Positions 52,637-60,906 of a DNA stretch of 64,000 nt are shown here, one piece after another. Source of the DNA: Alkalicoccus halolimnae (GTDB taxonomy: Bacteria > Bacillota > Bacilli > Bacillales > Salisediminibacteriaceae); assembly GCF_008014775.2 (NCBI RefSeq), contig NZ_CP144914.1:2232001-2296000 (forward strand). Reading direction: 5' to 3'. Under the pieces are notes generated by a model, which was not told where the DNA came from, did no database searches, and saw only the letters and a list, made by a program, of their open reading frames with translations. The position numbers were made by a program, and so were the translations under genes. How positions within the stretch are numbered: position 1 is the first letter of the stretch; the number at the start of each line of letters is the position of its first letter.

Positions 52637-53559
52637 CTATGAAATTTCAGCGCACGTATGTCTGCGAGGATAATAATGATCAGTGCAGCACTTCAGATAC
52701 AGCTCCCGCCCAGGAAGAAAAACAGCCTTCTAAGCTGCTTGAACTCTATGTTTTTATCGATCCGCTTTGTCCGGAGTGCTGGGCGCTCGAACCAGCTATC
52801 AAAAAACTAAAAATGGAATACGGCCAGTATTTAACTATTAATACTGCACTCGTTAATGAACTGGAATCATTAAATTCCCCCTGCGGCAGCAAATACCGCT
52901 CGCTCGTTAAAGAAATGGCAAAGTCCTATCACGAAACGGCCTGCCGTACAGGTATGCCCTGTGACGGAGACGTCTGGTATGAAAATGCGATGACTACCCC
53001 CTATGAAGCGATACTCGCGATTAAAGCCGCCGAGCTGCAAGGAAAAGTAATCGGTTCTAAATACCTCCGCCGCGTCCGCGAAGCACTTTTTCTCCACAAA
53101 GAAAATATCGCAAGTCAGCATACTCTGATTAACTGCGCAATACGTGTAAGAGGAATGGACGTGGATGAGTTCGTTAAGGATATGCATTCGGATACTACTA
53201 AAAAAGCACTCTCGGAAGATAAAAAAATGGCGGAAGAAATGGATGTATCTTCTGCTCCTACACTGGTTTTTTTCGGAGAAAATGTGGACGAACCCGGTTT
53301 AAAAGTAGAGGGAGCTTATAGTTACAACGTTTACGAAGAAGTGATCAACGACATGGCCCAAATGAAGCTGGAGAAAGGTTCCCCACTCCCGCTGGAAAAT
53401 TTCGTTTCCATATATTCTCTGGTAGCAACAAAAGAAATCGCTGTCGTGTATGATCTCACATACGAGGAAGCGCATCGTGAAATGCGTAAACTTCAGCTGC
53501 AGCAGCAGGTTGAAGAAATATCAACGAAGCACGGATCGATATGGCGTTCCCTCACATGA
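52633..53559 (+). CDS. spxH: SpxH (YjbH), ClpXP adaptor for Spx degradation
   Basis: A 308-residue DsbA-like protein that presents Spx to ClpXP. A CxxC pair, Cys46-Pro-Glu-Cys49 (FIDPLCPECWALEP), sits in the thioredoxin fold, and the Cys-rich N-terminus (Cys11, Cys18) may bind zinc as described for YjbH. The start is GTG 52633 with GAGGGGG upstream. Spx (57961-58362) and MecA (56940-57590) are close by, so the whole adaptor-target set lies within 6 kb. Confidence 0.93.
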   Translation: MTMKFQRTYVCEDNNDQCSTSDTAPAQEEKQPSKLLELYVFIDPLCPECWALEPAIKKLKMEYGQYLTINTALVNELESLNSPCGSKYRSLVKEMAKSYHETACRTGMPCDGDVWYENAMTTPYEAILAIKAAELQGKVIGSKYLRRVREALFLHKENIASQHTLINCAIRVRGMDVDEFVKDMHSDTTKKALSEDKKMAEEMDVSSAPTLVFFGENVDEPGLKVEGAYSYNVYEEVINDMAQMKLEKGSPLPLENFVSIYSLVATKEIAVVYDLTYEEAHREMRKLQLQQQVEEISTKHGSIWRSLT

Positions 53560-53565
53560 AAGAAA

Positions 53566-53600
53566 GAAGCGTCTATGCCAAAAGTGGCATAGACGCTTTT
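53566..53600. terminator. Intrinsic terminator after spxH
   Basis: Stem AAGCGTCTATGCCA / TGGCATAGACGCTT, loop AAAG, T-run on the forward strand. Confidence 0.9.
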
Positions 53601-53735
53601 CTGTATGCGCATTTAAAGGGCTCCATAAAATAGAGCTTTTGCAGAGGCTCGTGTTGATTTAAGAACCCTGCGGCTCCTCCATCCGATTAACGGAAGAAGT
53701 CCGATCCTTTTTTATTACCAGGCTGTTCAATATGT

Positions 53736-55550
53736 TTACTTTTCTTCAAACATCAGTTCTTCGAGTTCGGTAAGTGTCGCTTCAAAAACATCGAGTGCCT
53801 GCTGTATTGGTTCAGAAGAAGTCATATCGACACCAGCATGCTTCAAAACATCAATAGGGTAATCGGAATTCCCTGCCTTCAGGAAGTCTGTAAATCTCGC
53901 GACTGCCGGCTCCCCTTCATCAATAATCTGCTGGGCAAGAGCCGTTGCAGCACTGTAGCCGGTTGCATACTGATACACGTAAAAATTCATATAAAAATGA
54001 GGGATACGTGACCATTCATAGGCGATATCTTCGTCGATAACGATGCTGTCACCGAAATACTTCTTATTTAAATCATAGTAGGATTGATTGAGCATCTCCG
54101 GTGTAAGCGGCGTTCCCGCCTCCGCCTTTTCGTGGATCAGCTGCTCAAACTCTGCGAACATCGTCTGACGGAAAACAGTGCCGCGGAAACCTTCAAGAAA
54201 GTTATTTAAAAGGTAAAGCCGGCGCTGCTTATCCGTTTCTTTTTCCAGCAGGTAGCGGTTAAGCAGAGCTTCATTCGTAGTCGAAGCCACTTCCGCTACG
54301 AAAATGGAATAGTTGGCGTAAGGGAACGGCTGATTGGCACGGGTATAATAACTGTGTACAGAATGACCGAATTCGTGGGCCAGAGTGAAAAGATTCGTAA
54401 TATTATTCTGCCAGTTCATAAGAATGTAAGGTTTCGTTCCAAATGTGCCTGAAGAATAAGCACCGCTTCGTTTTCCTTCGCTTTCTTCCACATCCACCCA
54501 GCGATTGTTCAATCCTTCTTCTACGATCCCCTGATATTCTTTTCCCATTCTGCCCAGACCTTTTACCATTAAGTTTTTTGCTTCCTCGTAAGAAACGTTA
54601 AAATCTACATTCTTAACCATAGGGGTGTATAAATCATACATATGCAGTTCATCGAGTTCGAGTGCCTTTTTTCTGACCTCAAGATACCTGTGCAGGAGGT
54701 GCAGATTGTCATTTACAGTAGATACAAGCTGATCATAAACAACTTCCGGAATATGGTTTTTACTTAAAGCTGCCTCCCGTGCCGACTCATAGTGCCTCAC
54801 ATTGGCAGAAAATATATTTTTCTTCACATTGCCAGCAAGCGTGCTTGCAAACGTATTGTGATATTTGCTGTACGTATCATACATCGCTTTAAACGCATCG
54901 CGGCGGACACGCCGGTCATCATTCTGCATAAAGCCAATAAAACGTCCCTGGGTAACTTCAGCTTTTTCTCCGTTCTCATCTTCAATAACCGGAAATTTCA
55001 GATCAGCATTATTCAACATACTGAACGTGTTCGATGAAGCACTCGTTACATCGCTTACCTGGGCAAGAAGAGATTCTTCCTGTTCAGAAAGAACATGAGG
55101 TCGCTGCTCATTCAATCTTTCCAAAGCGTGGTCATAAAGCTTAAGTTCAGGAGTATCTTTTAAAAACTGCTGGATTTTTTCTTCCTTCATACTTAAAATT
55201 TCAGGAATGATATAGGAAGACTCCTGTCCGTATTTTACGATAAGCTGGCGCGCACGTTCGTTTAAACCTTGATAAAAGGAATTTGCTGTGTTTTCATCGT
55301 AGCGCATTCTGGCATATACAAACAGTTTTCCAAGTTCGATGGACAGTTCATCTTCTTTTTGAAGAGCTGCGTAAAGAGTATCTCCAGAATCAGAAAGTTT
55401 TCCTTTATAAGCAGAAATCTCCGGAATTTTTTCGCTGATTCTCTGAAAAGCCTCCTCCCACTCTTCGTCTGCTGCAAATATATCTTCTAAATCCCACGTG
55501 TGTTCTTTCGGTATATCCTCTCTTTTTGGTAGCTCTGTCGATACAGCCAT
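53736..55550 (-). CDS. pepF: Oligoendopeptidase F
   Basis: PepF, 604 residues, M3B zinc peptidase. The HExxH motif is in LAHEFGHSVHSYY and the third ligand Glu in FVAEVASTTNEALL; GTKPYILMNW precedes the site and helps shape it. N-terminal helical domain from about 1-200. Cytosolic cleavage of oligopeptides; in B. subtilis it affects signalling peptides. Ribosome site TGGAGGACTTTGACTT, start ATG 55550. Confidence 0.95.
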   Translation of the reverse strand: MAVSTELPKREDIPKEHTWDLEDIFAADEEWEEAFQRISEKIPEISAYKGKLSDSGDTLYAALQKEDELSIELGKLFVYARMRYDENTANSFYQGLNERARQLIVKYGQESSYIIPEILSMKEEKIQQFLKDTPELKLYDHALERLNEQRPHVLSEQEESLLAQVSDVTSASSNTFSMLNNADLKFPVIEDENGEKAEVTQGRFIGFMQNDDRRVRRDAFKAMYDTYSKYHNTFASTLAGNVKKNIFSANVRHYESAREAALSKNHIPEVVYDQLVSTVNDNLHLLHRYLEVRKKALELDELHMYDLYTPMVKNVDFNVSYEEAKNLMVKGLGRMGKEYQGIVEEGLNNRWVDVEESEGKRSGAYSSGTFGTKPYILMNWQNNITNLFTLAHEFGHSVHSYYTRANQPFPYANYSIFVAEVASTTNEALLNRYLLEKETDKQRRLYLLNNFLEGFRGTVFRQTMFAEFEQLIHEKAEAGTPLTPEMLNQSYYDLNKKYFGDSIVIDEDIAYEWSRIPHFYMNFYVYQYATGYSAATALAQQIIDEGEPAVARFTDFLKAGNSDYPIDVLKHAGVDMTSSEPIQQALDVFEATLTELEELMFEEK

Positions 55551-55638
55551 AAGTCAAAGTCCTCCATTTTAAATTAAAAATTTTGAAAATGTGATCTTCT
55601 CCAATAATATATGTTCCTAAAGAAATGTTCAATTATTT

Positions 55639-56826
55639 TTACACCCGAAATAAAAGCTTCCATTTTCCTCTTACATATTCATCATCTGCAAATAACTGCT
55701 CCAATGGTTTTTTTACTGTGAGCGGCTTTATCACTTCAAATATGCCCGGATAAACCCTGCGAAGAGCTCCGAATTCCGCAAGTACAAGCAGATAATTTAA
55801 TATACCGCGGCGGATCAAGTTTCTCCGGTGCTCAGCCAACGGAAGAAATGTAAAACTCCGTTGATTTTCGAAAGCTTTTGTCAGAGGAGTTAATGAAATT
55901 TTTTCTCCGGGTTTTTGTACGTAATGAATGATAATCCAGCTCTGCCATACTTCTACCGAAGTCCGGATGCCACTGAAACCACATACTGGAATATGACAGA
56001 GAGCAGGAAAGTAATTTAAATTAAGCCGATGGTTCAAATAATATGGAAGAACCTCGTTTTCTGCCTGAGTAATGTTTTTTCTTGGATATCCTCTTTTAGC
56101 TGCCGCTTTCTTTTTCCATTCCTGTTCAATTCTCATAGAAATTTTTTCTTGAAGAGCGGGCACTTCTTCCGAAAAAAAACAATCATAAGGATTTTGAGTG
56201 TCTGAAATCAGCGTCCGTTGAAAGAGAAAAACTCCTCCCTGCAGCTGCGTGTGGGCAGTTTCAATCTGAAGCTTCCTGCAGGCACTATTATAGCTGAATG
56301 CATGCATAAACGGAAAAAGTCGAAAACAAATAGAATCGAGAACTGATAAACGTTTCCTGTAAACTTCCTGGTTTTCTTCCCGTACCCCAATCCATATGAC
56401 TGTGTAACCTGCCTTCTCATATAGAAGCTGACGCTTATAAAACTGCTGTTCATCCAAGAAAGAGCGCTGAATCTCCAGAACAACTTTTTTCCCCTGCATA
56501 GAAACATAAATATCTGCACGCTGTTTCCCCGCTTTCGGCAGTACTTTTTCAATTTCTGCATTATATCCCGATTGTTCAAGCCATGTTTTTATAAACAGTT
56601 TTGCTTCTTTATGTTTGAGTGATTCTCCGTCCCCTCCATTGCACGAAGTGAAAATACGATGCGCAAAATGGGCTTTTACGTATATTGAGCCTCCTCTTAC
56701 ATAAACTTCGTTCCCGCATCCGGGGCATTTAAAATGTTCAGAATCATAAGCAGGCCCTCCTTTCTGGTTATTTTTTACATCTGCAGCATGTACGATCTTT
56801 CCTTTATCGTTTAAAGCAGTATACAT
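55639..56826 (-). CDS. coiA: Competence protein CoiA-like
   Basis: CoiA, 395 residues, a competence-induced DNA-processing protein. An N-terminal zinc-knuckle segment (FKCPGCGNEVYVRGG) is followed by a nuclease-like core (RADIYVSMQGKKVVLEIQRS, with D...E-x-Q/K characteristic of PD-(D/E)XK folds) and a variable C-terminal half. The start is ATG 56826, the Met after AAAAAAGGAGGTGC. Located between mecA and pepF as in B. subtilis. Confidence 0.92.
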   Translation of the reverse strand: MYTALNDKGKIVHAADVKNNQKGGPAYDSEHFKCPGCGNEVYVRGGSIYVKAHFAHRIFTSCNGGDGESLKHKEAKLFIKTWLEQSGYNAEIEKVLPKAGKQRADIYVSMQGKKVVLEIQRSFLDEQQFYKRQLLYEKAGYTVIWIGVREENQEVYRKRLSVLDSICFRLFPFMHAFSYNSACRKLQIETAHTQLQGGVFLFQRTLISDTQNPYDCFFSEEVPALQEKISMRIEQEWKKKAAAKRGYPRKNITQAENEVLPYYLNHRLNLNYFPALCHIPVCGFSGIRTSVEVWQSWIIIHYVQKPGEKISLTPLTKAFENQRSFTFLPLAEHRRNLIRRGILNYLLVLAEFGALRRVYPGIFEVIKPLTVKKPLEQLFADDEYVRGKWKLLFRV

Positions 56827-56892
56827 AGATGCACCTCCTTTTTTACTCATTATAGCCTAAAAAGAGAACCTACGTTCGTAAAATATACCAAA

Positions 56893-56922
56893 TAAAAAAG
56901 CAGAGAGAGATCTCCCTGCTTT
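56893..56922 (-). terminator. Intrinsic terminator after mecA
   Basis: Stem AAAAGCAG / CTGCTTTT with inner GAGA/TCTC arms, 18 bases after the mecA stop. Confidence 0.75.
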
Positions 56923-56939
56923 TCTATCCTTGAACTATT

Positions 56940-57590
56940 TTAAGCGAACTGTTCGCTGATTGTCTGAAGAGCATTTTCTTCAATGATAGTGTTTCCATAT
57001 TCGCGAATTCTATGCACCGTAATATCTGATTCATAACCAAACTCAAGCATGCGGCTTAGCATGTTGTCCTGCTCTTCGTCCGTATAGGAATCGTCTATAG
57101 TTACGTAGACGAAATACGTATTTTCGAAGTTATGCAGACTGGTATGAACATCCTGCTTGAAAACTTTACTGAGAGAAATGACATCTTCAAAATCTCTGAA
57201 TCCGATAACAACGCTCAGCGTGTGGTCTTTTGTAACTTCGTTTTCATCGTCGGAAGTAAACTGCTGATCAAGCATATCCACGATATTTTTGTCCACACCT
57301 TCTTCATTCTCGTCTTCCAATGGAATCTCCAGTTTCACATTACCGTCATTCATTTGTCCACGGGTAACAATTACTTCAAGCCCCTTATCCAGTGCGTGTA
57401 CCTGTACCCACAAAGGCCCGTTCATTTCGAACTTCTCATGATCGTTTACTTCATTCATCATCTCAAAGAAAAGTTCTTCGCCCCGCTCCCTGCTGTACCA
57501 GATTTCTTCCTTATCGAATCCCCGACGCTCGATATCGATATAAGTGATATAAAATTTGATCGTTGTTTCGTTGATTCTTTCTATTTCCAT
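56940..57590 (-). CDS. mecA: Adaptor protein MecA
   Basis: MecA, 216 residues, adaptor that delivers ComK and others to ClpCP. The N-terminal target-binding region begins MEIERINETTIKFYITYIDIE. An acidic middle linker (about 95-125) leads to the C-terminal ClpC-binding ferredoxin-like domain (FENTYFVYVTIDDSYTDEEQ, then LEFGYESDIT). Typical length. Promoter and ribosome site (AAAGGGTGAGACATC) are recognisable. Confidence 0.94.
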   Translation of the reverse strand: MEIERINETTIKFYITYIDIERRGFDKEEIWYSRERGEELFFEMMNEVNDHEKFEMNGPLWVQVHALDKGLEVIVTRGQMNDGNVKLEIPLEDENEEGVDKNIVDMLDQQFTSDDENEVTKDHTLSVVIGFRDFEDVISLSKVFKQDVHTSLHNFENTYFVYVTIDDSYTDEEQDNMLSRMLEFGYESDITVHRIREYGNTIIEENALQTISEQFA

Positions 57591-57650
57591 GATGTCTCAC
57601 CCTTTCGCGAGATAAACTCTGCTGATGACTTCAGAGAATTGGGAGTTTTA

Positions 57651-57679
57651 ATACTATTCCCTCTCCCTCCTGACGTCAA
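57651..57679 (-). promoter_or_regulatory. SigA-type promoter of mecA
   Basis: On the reverse strand, TTGACG (57674-57679), a 17-base spacer and TAGTAT (57651-57656), 60 bases before ATG 57590. Confidence 0.65.
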
Positions 57680-57874
57680 TCCTCTTTTACTTATCCCCTA
57701 TTCTAAGTTATTAGCATGAGAAAAGAAATATATTTGCTTAATTTTCTCAAGTAATATTCAGAAATTTCTTAATTATCAGGGGTCTTTTAAATAATATCTC
57801 TTAAAAATTACCGGATTTTATTATAAATGACTTGTGATCAATTTGTAGTAAGATATCCATTTATGGAAAACAAA

Positions 57875-57917
57875 AACAAGGGTGAGACTATAGGAACTAC
57901 AGCCTTCACCCTTGTCG
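57875..57917 (-). terminator. Intrinsic terminator after spx
   Basis: Stem ACAAGGGTGA / TCACCCTTGT with a 20-base loop, followed on the reverse strand by TTTTGTTTTCC. Confidence 0.82.
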
Positions 57918-57960
57918 ATAAATATATCATATTCTATCGTGCATGTTAAGCGGAAAGCAC

Positions 57961-58362
57961 TTATTCATTAACGAGCTTCTTAGTAGCTTCCTGCAGTTGG
58001 AAAGTTCGTACTTTTCTAGGAAGGAAACGGCGGATTTCTGCTTCATTATAGCCAACTTGTATACGCTTTTCATCGAGAATAATTGGACGCCGGAGCAGAC
58101 CAGGATGATCACTGATCAACTGGAACAGTTCCTGAAGGGGCATCGAATCCAGTTCCACATCCAGTTCCTGAAATACTTTGGAACGCGTGGAAATAATTTC
58201 ATCTGTTCCATCTTCCGTCATTCTGACTACCTGCTTAACCTCTTCCACTGATAAAGGTTCAGAAAATATATTACGTTCAGTAAACGGAATATCATGTTCC
58301 TCTAACCATGCTTTAGCTTTCCGACAAGATGTACAGCTAGGTGACGTAAATAGAGTGACCAT
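57961..58362 (-). CDS. spx: Redox-stress regulator Spx
   Basis: Spx, 133 residues, ArsC-fold regulator that binds RNA-polymerase alpha. The redox switch is Cys10-Thr-Ser-Cys13 near the N-terminus; [26 protein letters not shown] is a family block. The C-terminus ends in hydrophobic/basic residues ([13 protein letters not shown]) rather than the usual LAN-like tag recognised by ClpXP, but the SpxH gene is nearby. Ribosome site GAAGGGAG precedes ATG 58362. Its neighbour yjbC is upstream as in B. subtilis. Confidence 0.94.
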   Translation of the reverse strand: MVTLFTSPSCTSCRKAKAWLEEHDIPFTERNIFSEPLSVEEVKQVVRMTEDGTDEIISTRSKVFQELDVELDSMPLQELFQLISDHPGLLRRPIILDEKRIQVGYNEAEIRRFLPRKVRTFQLQEATKKLVNE

Positions 58363-58732
58363 AAGGCTGAATCTCCCTTCGATTTTTAATATCTATATGC
58401 TGGACGAAATATCATTGTTTATAATCATTATTATACAACATTCTTTATCGTTTGACCAGCTAATTATAAAAAACTTGCACAAAACTTGAACAAAATGTGT
58501 ATACGGATCTTCACATAGTAATGTATTCCCGATATTTAAAAATTTAAACATTGTGTTTTAAAAATTTCTTACTCAGTTCAGTATGTAAACTTCTAAGACG
58601 CAGCAGGCAAAGGCAGTCTTACTTTCATAAGGCCTGTTGAAGTAAGTACCGTCTGACTATGACTATGTTAATGCTATCACATTTTCATTTAGAATCATAC
58701 GTTATCAATTAGAAAAATCTCAAAATTCAACA
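58363..58732. other. spx upstream region
   Basis: AT-rich, no gene recognised. On the reverse strand TGGTCA (58453-58458), 17 bases and a perfect TATAAT (58430-58435) form a likely spx promoter; a second TATAAT lies about 30 bases further upstream. Confidence 0.55.
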
Positions 58733-58767
58733 AAAAGGCTCCCCTCTAAAGTGAAGGGAGCCTTTCT
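58733..58767 (-). terminator. Intrinsic terminator after the small basic gene
   Basis: Stem AAAGGCTCCCCT-type arms / AGGGAGCCTTT with T-run on the reverse strand, just beyond the stop at 58770. Confidence 0.85.
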
Positions 58768-58769
58768 CA

Positions 58770-58901
58770 TCACGAAGCCAGCGTTCGCGACTGTGAAGCA
58801 GGCTGCTTTTTAGGTATCTTATTTACTTCGTCCAGTTTCCTTTTCAATAAGTCTCTCCAAAGCAGCTTTTTCTTCGTTCTTTTCCTTTTGTTTCCTTTCA
58901 T
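58770..58901 (-). CDS. Small highly basic protein
   Basis: A 43-residue protein too short for common ORF tables. It starts at ATG 58901, with AAAGGAG 8 bases upstream, an excellent site. The product is almost all Lys/Arg in its first half (MKGNKRKRTKKK) and has a short helix LLWRDLLKRKLDEVNK. It follows yjbC by 53 bases and is closed by a terminator, so it may be co-transcribed with it. Nucleic-acid binding or a small Fur-regulated Fbp-like role are only guesses. Confidence 0.65.
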   Translation of the reverse strand: MKGNKRKRTKKKLLWRDLLKRKLDEVNKIPKKQPASQSRTLAS

Positions 58902-58954
58902 GCAAAACACTCCTTTCTGTGTTTTGACACGTCTAAGAATCTTTATAGGAAAGA

Positions 58955-59539
58955 TCAGGAAGCAGGCTCTTTATCCGAACCGGGTTCCTTCTCTCTGTCC
59001 TCATCATAAATTAAGGCTTTGCCTACTTCCTCGTAGGATTTACCATACAGTTCTTTATCTTTATAGGTGTGTATGGTTTCGTACGTGTGGCACATTTTCC
59101 GATAAATACTTTCTTCCGGTTCATTTTCCGGGGACCAGTAGAGAATTTCCATTTCATTTACTTCTCCAGTATCAAGAGAGCGGCGGGTATAGCCTATTGA
59201 CTGTGCATGTTTAAACCCTTCGCGGCGATAAAAGCGCTGCCGCTTTTCTGTATCAGTATCTTCGTAATCCACCGGTTCAACTTCCAATATAATTGGCTTA
59301 TCCCGTTCTTTAAGTTTATTGAGCATTTTTTTGCCTATTCCTTTACCTCTTGCCTCTTTTGAAACAAATAGATAATCAATAAAAGAAAAATCATCCATTT
59401 CTACATACATCATAACATGGTATTCGTCTTCGCTTTTTTTATAAATATGATTTTTGTCGCTCAACAGCAGTTCAATGTGTTCCCTCGACTTCATTTCTTC
59501 GTCAGGAAAATATTTTTTAAGTTTTTCATACCAATGCAT
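58955..59539 (-). CDS. yjbC: GNAT-family acetyltransferase YjbC
   Basis: A 194-residue GNAT protein. Acetyl-CoA motif: FVSKEARGKGIGKKMLNKL. Motif B: RQRFYRREGFKHAQ. A Lys/Glu-rich C-terminal tail follows. The gene lies upstream of spx like B. subtilis yjbC, which is transcribed together with spx there. Here a small gene and a terminator separate them, so coupling may be weaker. Start ATG 59539 behind GAGGGGG. Confidence 0.9.
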   Translation of the reverse strand: MHWYEKLKKYFPDEEMKSREHIELLLSDKNHIYKKSEDEYHVMMYVEMDDFSFIDYLFVSKEARGKGIGKKMLNKLKERDKPIILEVEPVDYEDTDTEKRQRFYRREGFKHAQSIGYTRRSLDTGEVNEMEILYWSPENEPEESIYRKMCHTYETIHTYKDKELYGKSYEEVGKALIYDEDREKEPGSDKEPAS

Positions 59540-59769
59540 CGTGTTTCCCCCTCAATTCCGTGCTTCTATCTCTATTATAATCAATTTTACATATCTGGCA
59601 AACAGTCTTAAGCGCGTTTTATGACGATTTTATCGCTTATGAGTGCTTTTGGCCCTATATCACCTTCAACAGAGGAATCATTTCTCTAACATTCTCTCTT
59701 TATAAAGCTTCCTCAAAACTACTGTGAAGTTTTTACGTTTACTTCACATCTGCAAGTGGAAAAATTCCT

Positions 59770-59905
59770 TTATCCATTTATTTTTCTAAAAGCTACCTTG
59801 AAAATAAAGTATTGAATCGATGAACGTGCGCTTTCGTTTCCATGGGGACGCTTTCCGGGCGGGCCATGTGTCCTCCAGCTTACGATAAAAAGCCAGAGAA
59901 GGTAC
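59770..59905. repeat. Interspersed repeat R1, inverted copy D
   Basis: Reverse complement matches 21940-22110: GTAAGCTGGAGG, ACATGG, CCCGCCCGGAAAGCGTCCC, CATGGAAACGAAAGCGCACG, TTTCAAGGTAGC. Confidence 0.7.
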
Positions 59906-59907
59906 CA

Positions 59908-60062
59908 AGGTAAAAACCAGTGCCAAGGCGATTTTTCAAGTCGCCTGCGGAAAAAGAAAGCAGGAAGATCCTCCCGGACGACAGGGAAGCCGCATGCTTT
60001 CTCCGCGGCAGGCGGAAGAGCCGCAGGCAATCCAATAACAACACGGAGCTTTAACAGAGCCT
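59908..60062. repeat. Interspersed repeat, second copy of 21657-21795
   Basis: Starts GGTACCAAGGTA and ends GGAGCTTTAACAGAG. It has a ~30-base insertion relative to the other copy (around CTTTCTCCGCGGCAGGCGG). Confidence 0.75.
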
Positions 60063-60078
60063 CTCTAAAAAGAATCTC

Positions 60079-60107
60079 TTGACTTATGCCTGAAATTTGA
60101 GTATCAT
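60079..60107 (+). promoter_or_regulatory. SigA-type promoter of the HD-domain gene
   Basis: TTGACT (60079-60084), a 17-base spacer and TATCAT (60102-60107), just after the repeat. Confidence 0.7.
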
Positions 60108-60139
60108 AGAAAAAATATACCTAAAAGGAGGCGATCGCT

Positions 60140-60676
60140 GTGAATCGTGTGACTCTACTTGATATATTCCATCATCCTGTAGCGCAAAAATATGTGAAAC
60201 GAGCAGGTCTTGCTCATGCTATTTCATGCGCCTATCGTGCGTATCGCTTCGCTGTCGAAAAAAATGTGGATCCCGATCTTGCCTGTAAAGCTGCATTTCT
60301 TCACGACGTCGGTCACTATACATGGTACCGCAACGGTGAATGGGATTATGATATGTATAAAGAGAACGATATCCATGCTATTAAAGGAGCCGAGCGTGCC
60401 CATAAGCTGCTCATCCGGCTTGGAGAAGACAGAGTGAGTGCAAAGCAGATTTCTTTAGCTGTCCTGCTGCATACTGATTCTTTTCTTCCTGATAATAATA
60501 TCACCCGCGAAGCACTTCAGGAAGTTGTCGCTTTAGCAGATGAGGAAGATGAAGAGCCGGGAGGTATGCATCATTACCGCCATATTACCGATGCACGGGC
60601 TGAAAAACTTCTATCACTTCTCGATCAAAGGATTGAAGCTTACCATATGAAAGGCCAGGCAACAGCTTCATTTTAG
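60140..60676 (+). CDS. HD-domain phosphohydrolase-like protein
   Basis: A 178-residue HD-superfamily protein. Metal-binding elements are His24 (LAHAISCAYRAYRFA), the HD pair in AAFLHDVGH (about 50-58), and a later LLHTDSF with a conserved Asp near ALADEEDEE. The order fits the YpgQ-like / HDIG family. It is presumably a nucleotide or pyrophosphate hydrolase. The start is GTG 60140 (AAAGGAGGCGATCGCT). Substrate unknown. Confidence 0.85.
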   Translation: MNRVTLLDIFHHPVAQKYVKRAGLAHAISCAYRAYRFAVEKNVDPDLACKAAFLHDVGHYTWYRNGEWDYDMYKENDIHAIKGAERAHKLLIRLGEDRVSAKQISLAVLLHTDSFLPDNNITREALQEVVALADEEDEEPGGMHHYRHITDARAEKLLSLLDQRIEAYHMKGQATASF

Positions 60677-60678
60677 CG

Positions 60679-60708
60679 TTGCCTTTTTATATGCTTAAAT
60701 GATATAGT
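60679..60708 (+). promoter_or_regulatory. Promoter of the yybP-ykoY-led antiporter gene
   Basis: TTGCCT (60679-60684), an 18-base spacer and TATAGT (60703-60708), directly upstream of the riboswitch aptamer. Confidence 0.65.
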
Positions 60709-60711
60709 TTT

Positions 60712-60825
60712 GTTAATCGTAAAAAGGGGAGTAGCGACCACTATGTGGTTCTTGAATCGTCATTACAGTTTTCTTACCAGAGAAAGCTCGGTTCCTGAAG
60801 CTTTGCCGGCGCAAAGTACGCAAGA
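60712..60825 (+). promoter_or_regulatory. yybP-ykoY manganese riboswitch
   Basis: AAAAAGGGGAGTAGCGACC opens the conserved 5' helix and loop; CCTGAAGCTTTGCCGGCG carries the second loop and CAAGACC closes. The pattern is the yybP-ykoY family (Mn2+ sensing). It is followed at once by a perfect terminator and then the CaCA antiporter gene, as known for this class (regulating Mn/Ca export). Confidence 0.88.
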
Positions 60826-60868
60826 CCTTTTTATGCAGCGGATCCGCATGCATAAAAAGGTCTTTTTT
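60822..60868 (+). terminator. Terminator of the yybP-ykoY riboswitch
   Basis: Stem AAGACCTTTTTATGCA / TGCATAAAAAGGTCTT and TTTTTT; the left arm overlaps the end of the aptamer, the arrangement of a transcription-control switch. Confidence 0.9.
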
Positions 60869-60906
60869 GTATGCAGTGCGGCCGCCATCAGGAAAGGGTG
60901 AGAGAA

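Noticed and set aside
60710..60901. 63-codon forward ORF
   Set aside because: It lies over the yybP-ykoY aptamer and its terminator, which explain the sequence.
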